Shown here one piece after another: positions 61,055-64,000 of a stretch of 64,000 nucleotides of DNA. The stretch is from Burkholderiaceae bacterium (GTDB taxonomy: Bacteria; Pseudomonadota; Gammaproteobacteria; Burkholderiales; Burkholderiaceae_C): the NCBI GenBank assembly GCA_030695205.1, contig JAUYTN010000004.1, positions 1-64,000 on the forward strand, read 5' to 3'. Under the pieces are notes generated by a model that did no database searches, was not told the DNA's origin, and was given only the letters and a program-made list of their open reading frames with translations. Each line of letters opens with the position of its first letter. Within the stretch, counting starts at the first letter, position 1. A program made the position numbers and the translations under genes.

Positions 61055-62230
61055 TCAGGGCGGCGTGCGGGGGCTGGCCAGTGAAACTGGCTCGGGCTGG
61101 CCGCGCAGCTGTGCCTCGATGGTCTGGCCCAGTTCGATCACCGCCATAGCGTAGTAGCTGCTCCAGTTGTAGCGGGTCACGGTGTAGAAGTTCTCGGTAC
61201 CCACCACGTAGCTGGGTGGGCGGCGCTCCCCTTGGGCCAACAGGCCGTTGTGCAGCTCGATCAGGGCCAGTGGGCCCGCATGGGTGCGGGCGGTGTCGTC
61301 CAGCTGCGCGCCCTTGGCCACTATGCTGTCGGCGCTGAAGGTGGGCAGGATGTCGGGGGCCATCAGCACCTCCATGTCGGCCTCAGAGGAGACCAGTTGC
61401 ACGGCATAGTGGGTCGGCATGCCGGGCTTCCAGCCAAAGGCCTGGAAGTAGTTGGCCACCGAACCGATGGCGTCGGCCGGGCTGCGAAAGAGGTCGATGC
61501 GGCCATCGCCATCAAAGTCCACCGCATAGTTGACCCAGCTGCTGGGCATGAACTGGGGCAGCCCCATAGCCCCGGCGTAGCTGCCGCGCACGGTCAGCGG
61601 GTCTTGACCTGTGCGTTGCGTCAGGCTCAGAAACTGCTCCAGTTCGCCCAGAAAGTAGGCGCTGCGGGTGCTGGCGCGGGGGTGCTCGGGAGGGAAGTCA
61701 AAGGCCAGGGTGGCCAGGGCGTCGATCACCCGAAAGCCGCCCATGTGGCGGCCATACAGAGTTTCCACCCCGAGCACCCCCACGATCAGGCTGGCGGGCA
61801 CGCCGGTGGCGGCTTCGGCCTTGTCCAGCCAGCGCCGGTTGGCTTGCCAGAAGGCCAGGCCGGCCTTCAGCCGCACCGGCTCGATGAAGCGGGCACGGTA
61901 GGCCCCCCAGTTTTTGGCGGCTTCGGTAGGGGCCGGGCGCATGAGCTGCTGCACCCTGGGCAAAGACCGGGCCTGGGCCAGGATGTCGCGCACCACCTCG
62001 GCATCCAGCCCGCGGCGCTGGGCCACATCCTGGGCAAAGGCCATGGCAGCAGGGTGCTGGGCATAGGTCAGAATGGGTTCTTGCTTTTTAAGACTCTTTT
62101 GGGCATTTGCGCTTGCTGTGTATAGAGTTGCAGCTATAGATATGCAGAATAATACCTTCGATGCAATGTGCTTGCCCCGGCGTGGCAAGGGGTGGGCGGA
62201 TGGGAGCTTGGGGTGGCTGGCTGGTGTCAT
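61055..62230 (-). CDS. mltB: Lytic murein transglycosylase B
   Basis: 391 residues. The transglycosylase domain has IVGVLGVETLYGRHMGGFRV with the catalytic Glu near 151, LPQFMPSSWVNYAVDFDGDG and ATFSADS-like later parts. MltB cleaves peptidoglycan and releases anhydromuropeptides. The leader reads KVLFCISIAATLYTASANA, likely cleaved before QKSLKK. Most of its hydrophobic core and cleavage site are encoded by repeat copy I. It is convergent with the diguanylate cyclase gene. No lipobox is evident, so it is probably a soluble periplasmic form. Confidence 0.9.
   Translation of the reverse strand: MTPASHPKLPSAHPLPRRGKHIASKVLFCISIAATLYTASANAQKSLKKQEPILTYAQHPAAMAFAQDVAQRRGLDAEVVRDILAQARSLPRVQQLMRPAPTEAAKNWGAYRARFIEPVRLKAGLAFWQANRRWLDKAEAATGVPASLIVGVLGVETLYGRHMGGFRVIDALATLAFDFPPEHPRASTRSAYFLGELEQFLSLTQRTGQDPLTVRGSYAGAMGLPQFMPSSWVNYAVDFDGDGRIDLFRSPADAIGSVANYFQAFGWKPGMPTHYAVQLVSSEADMEVLMAPDILPTFSADSIVAKGAQLDDTARTHAGPLALIELHNGLLAQGERRPPSYVVGTENFYTVTRYNWSSYYAMAVIELGQTIEAQLRGQPEPVSLASPRTPP
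62096..62139 (-). repeat. Dispersed AT-rich element, copy I, forming a signal peptide
   Basis: Minus-strand TAGCTG (62131-62136), AAGCG (62110-62114, 22 nt between starts), then GCCC and A-rich end. Read in frame it encodes IAATLYTASANAQKS, including the predicted signal-peptidase site of MltB. Confidence 0.75.
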
Positions 62231-62272
62231 CGGGAGGCAGGTTAAGGGCGTCGCTGGGGCGTCACTGGGCTG

Positions 62273-64000
62273 TCAGTGGGGCATTGCTGGGGCGTTGTTG
62301 GGGGGAGCCGGTGGTTGCTTGGACAGGCCGTGGTCGGTCTGGCTGGGCCAGCGCAGGCGGGCAAATTCGCGTGCCAGCTGTGGCAACTCTGGGGGCTGTG
62401 GCCGTTGGTGTGGGTTCTGCTGTGGTGCCTGTTGGTCTGGTGCAGGGTTGGGGCGGTCTGTTACCCCCTTTGCGTGGCTGGGCTGTGCGTAGCGCAGTGC
62501 CTCCAGCGCCAGCAGCCAGTTCACCAGGGCCTGGGTGGCGGGGGCATGGGGGTAGCGCTGTTCCAGCGCATGGGCCAATTGGCGCGGGGTGGCGTGCGGG
62601 GGCGTGTGCAGTCCGGCCCGGGTGGCGCGCTGGCGGGCGCGCTGCAGCAGGCGCAGCCAGGGGTCGTGCTGGCGCCGCTCCCACAGGGTCCACAGGCCGC
62701 CCAGTGCGGCGGCCACCACCACCACCGCCGAGAGCAGGTAGCCCAGGTGCTGCCAGCTGGGCGACTCGAAGCCAAGCCTGCGCAGCAGGTCGAACTGGCG
62801 GTCCTGGGTGTAGTTCAGCACCCACTGGTTCCAGCGGTTGTTGACAGCGTCCCATGCGGCGCGCAGCTGGCGGCCCAGCGCCGGGTGCAAGCCCTGCATG
62901 GCGGTGCCCACCAGGCCCTGCACCGGCTCCAGCCGGCCCTCTCCGGTGGCGCGGCTGGGGGCCACGGCGGCGGTGGGGTCCACCCGAACCCAGCCCTGAC
63001 CCGCCAGCCAGACCTCGGCCCAGGCATGGGCATCGCTTTGGCGCACCGTCCACAGGCCGTCGATGGGGTTGGCCTCGCCGCCCTGGTAGCCGGTGACGAT
63101 GCGCGCAGGAATGTCCAATGAGCGCATCAGCAACACAAAGGCCGAGGCGATGTGCTCGCAAAACCCGAGCTTGCGGTCGAACCAGAACTCATCGGCGCTG
63201 TGGGTGCCGTACACGCCGGGGCTCAGGCTGTAGGTGTAGCCCCCCGTCCGCAGCAGGGTCAGGGCGCGCTGTACCAATGCTTCCTCGGCATTGGGTTGGT
63301 GCTGGGTGTCCTGGCGCCACTGTTGGGCCAGTGCCATGGTGCGGGGGTTGAAGCCTGCGGGCAGCTCCAGGGCATCCTGTAGCCCCAGCTCAGGCAGCAG
63401 GGGGCCGTGGCGAAAGCGCACATGGCTTTGCGCCTGGTAGCGAACCACCGCTGTGATGGGGCGGTCGTTCCACCACAGCAGGTCGGGTGTCATGGAGAGG
63501 GTGCGGGTGCCCAGGCTGGGCGCTTGCACCGCTGCATCGAGCAGCAGCAGCCAGGGGTGTTGGTGGGGCTGCAGCGTGACCTCGTAGCGAATGGCCGGGC
63601 TCAGGGGCTGGAGGTTGGCGGCCAGCTGCATGCTGGCGGGCAGGCTGGAGCGCAGCGGCCGCCATTCGGCCCCGTCAAAGCGGGTGAGCACGGGGCCGCG
63701 AAAGTACAGATCCTGTGGGGCCGGGGCGGGGCCGTCGAACTTCACCCGCATGGCGACCGAAAAATCCTGCGCCAGTTGGGCCACCTGGCCCACCCGCATG
63801 CGTTCGCTCAGGCCGGTGCGGGCGCTGTGGGCATCGGCAGGCAGGCCCCACAATGGTGCAACCCTCGGGAACAGCACAAACAGCACCGCCATGATGGGGG
63901 CCCCCAACAAGGTCAGCCACCCGGCGGTGCGGGCGGCCAGCCACAGGGCGGGGCGGCCTGCGGTCATGTGGGCATTCACCAACCCGGTCAACAAGCCCCA
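62273..64000 (-). CDS. tgpA: TgpA-like membrane transglutaminase, 5' end outside window
   Basis: At least 575 residues visible, continuing past base 64000 without a convincing start. A C-terminal part of the DUF3488 membrane region (AGWLTLLGAPIMAVLFVLF) is followed by a periplasmic strand-rich part. The transglutaminase core has catalytic Cys in GFCEHIASAFVLLMRSL, His in SDAHAWAEVWLAGQGW and Asp in RVDPTAAVAP. Another membrane helix (about VVVVAALGGLWTLW) and a cytoplasmic DUF4129-like C-terminus follow. TgpA is an essential envelope enzyme in Pseudomonas. Upstream DUF58 and MoxR genes are expected off the right edge, which is inference. Confidence 0.9.
   Translation of the reverse strand, partial: WGLLTGLVNAHMTAGRPALWLAARTAGWLTLLGAPIMAVLFVLFPRVAPLWGLPADAHSARTGLSERMRVGQVAQLAQDFSVAMRVKFDGPAPAPQDLYFRGPVLTRFDGAEWRPLRSSLPASMQLAANLQPLSPAIRYEVTLQPHQHPWLLLLDAAVQAPSLGTRTLSMTPDLLWWNDRPITAVVRYQAQSHVRFRHGPLLPELGLQDALELPAGFNPRTMALAQQWRQDTQHQPNAEEALVQRALTLLRTGGYTYSLSPGVYGTHSADEFWFDRKLGFCEHIASAFVLLMRSLDIPARIVTGYQGGEANPIDGLWTVRQSDAHAWAEVWLAGQGWVRVDPTAAVAPSRATGEGRLEPVQGLVGTAMQGLHPALGRQLRAAWDAVNNRWNQWVLNYTQDRQFDLLRRLGFESPSWQHLGYLLSAVVVVAAALGGLWTLWERRQHDPWLRLLQRARQRATRAGLHTPPHATPRQLAHALEQRYPHAPATQALVNWLLALEALRYAQPSHAKGVTDRPNPAPDQQAPQQNPHQRPQPPELPQLAREFARLRWPSQTDHGLSKQPPAPPNNAPAMPH

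Overview
The window is about 64 kb of GC-rich (roughly 65%) chromosomal DNA. Gene content and order point to a Burkholderiales betaproteobacterium, most likely of the family Comamonadaceae. The signs are the yciB-bolA-peptidyl-prolyl isomerase string, a livKHMGF operon, an intracellular PHB depolymerase with a cysteine nucleophile, and a fadB/fadA pair. The family assignment is inference. I saw no tRNA, rRNA, CRISPR array, intact IS element or prophage.

Layout. 1-1.1 kb: a broken vapC-like toxin gene and an intact antitoxin/VapC pair. 1.4-5.8 kb: a membrane-anchored nucleotide-sugar dehydratase, a DUF808 membrane protein and a NYN-like protein. 5.8-9.7 kb: decayed toxin-antitoxin loci (hipB with a hipA stub; fitA with a fitB stub), the 23S rRNA hydroxylase gene rlhA, and an intact MntA/HepT pair. 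9.7-11.3 kb: an alpha/beta hydrolase and a DUF1624 membrane protein. 18.9-11.4 kb (minus strand): a tight run msrB, yciB, bolA, PPIase, MlaE-type permease, ABC ATPase, MCE protein, lipoprotein, class III aminotransferase. 19.2-26.2 kb: acyl-CoA synthetase and a branched-chain amino acid type ABC operon. 26.2-28.2 kb: a GST and PhaZ. 28.5-30.4 kb: a less GC-rich XRE-ImmA/IrrE plus PIN-like module that looks acquired. 30.7-35.9 kb: DUF3047, two small glycosyltransferases and orphan GspA/GspB. 36-42 kb: fadB, fadA and a PAS/GGDEF/EAL protein. 42-45 kb: YebC, a small coiled-coil protein and a Na/Pi cotransporter.

45.2-58.5 kb holds two divergent sets of the amidoligase/transglutaminase family, separated by comEC. 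The first is a DUF2126 transglutaminase, an ATP-grasp/alpha-E fusion and a transglutaminase. The second is separate ATP-grasp, alpha-E and transglutaminase genes. A TgpA-like transglutaminase enters at the right edge. Together they suggest a peptide-ligation or cross-linking pathway whose product is unknown. The proteasome-like partner (Anbu) that often accompanies such genes is absent from the window. 58.7-61 kb pairs a solute-binding protein with a membrane diguanylate cyclase, followed by mltB.

The most striking unexplained signal is a dispersed AT-rich element of about 45 bp. It occurs nine times, in both orientations, as a TAGCT-like box whose start lies exactly 22 nt before the start of an AAGCG-like box, followed about 10 nt later by an AGC/GGC-like triplet in most copies. 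Several copies lie inside open reading frames, including the signal peptide of MltB, a hydrophobic segment of ComEC and the N-terminus of LivG. Others abut or supply stop codons.
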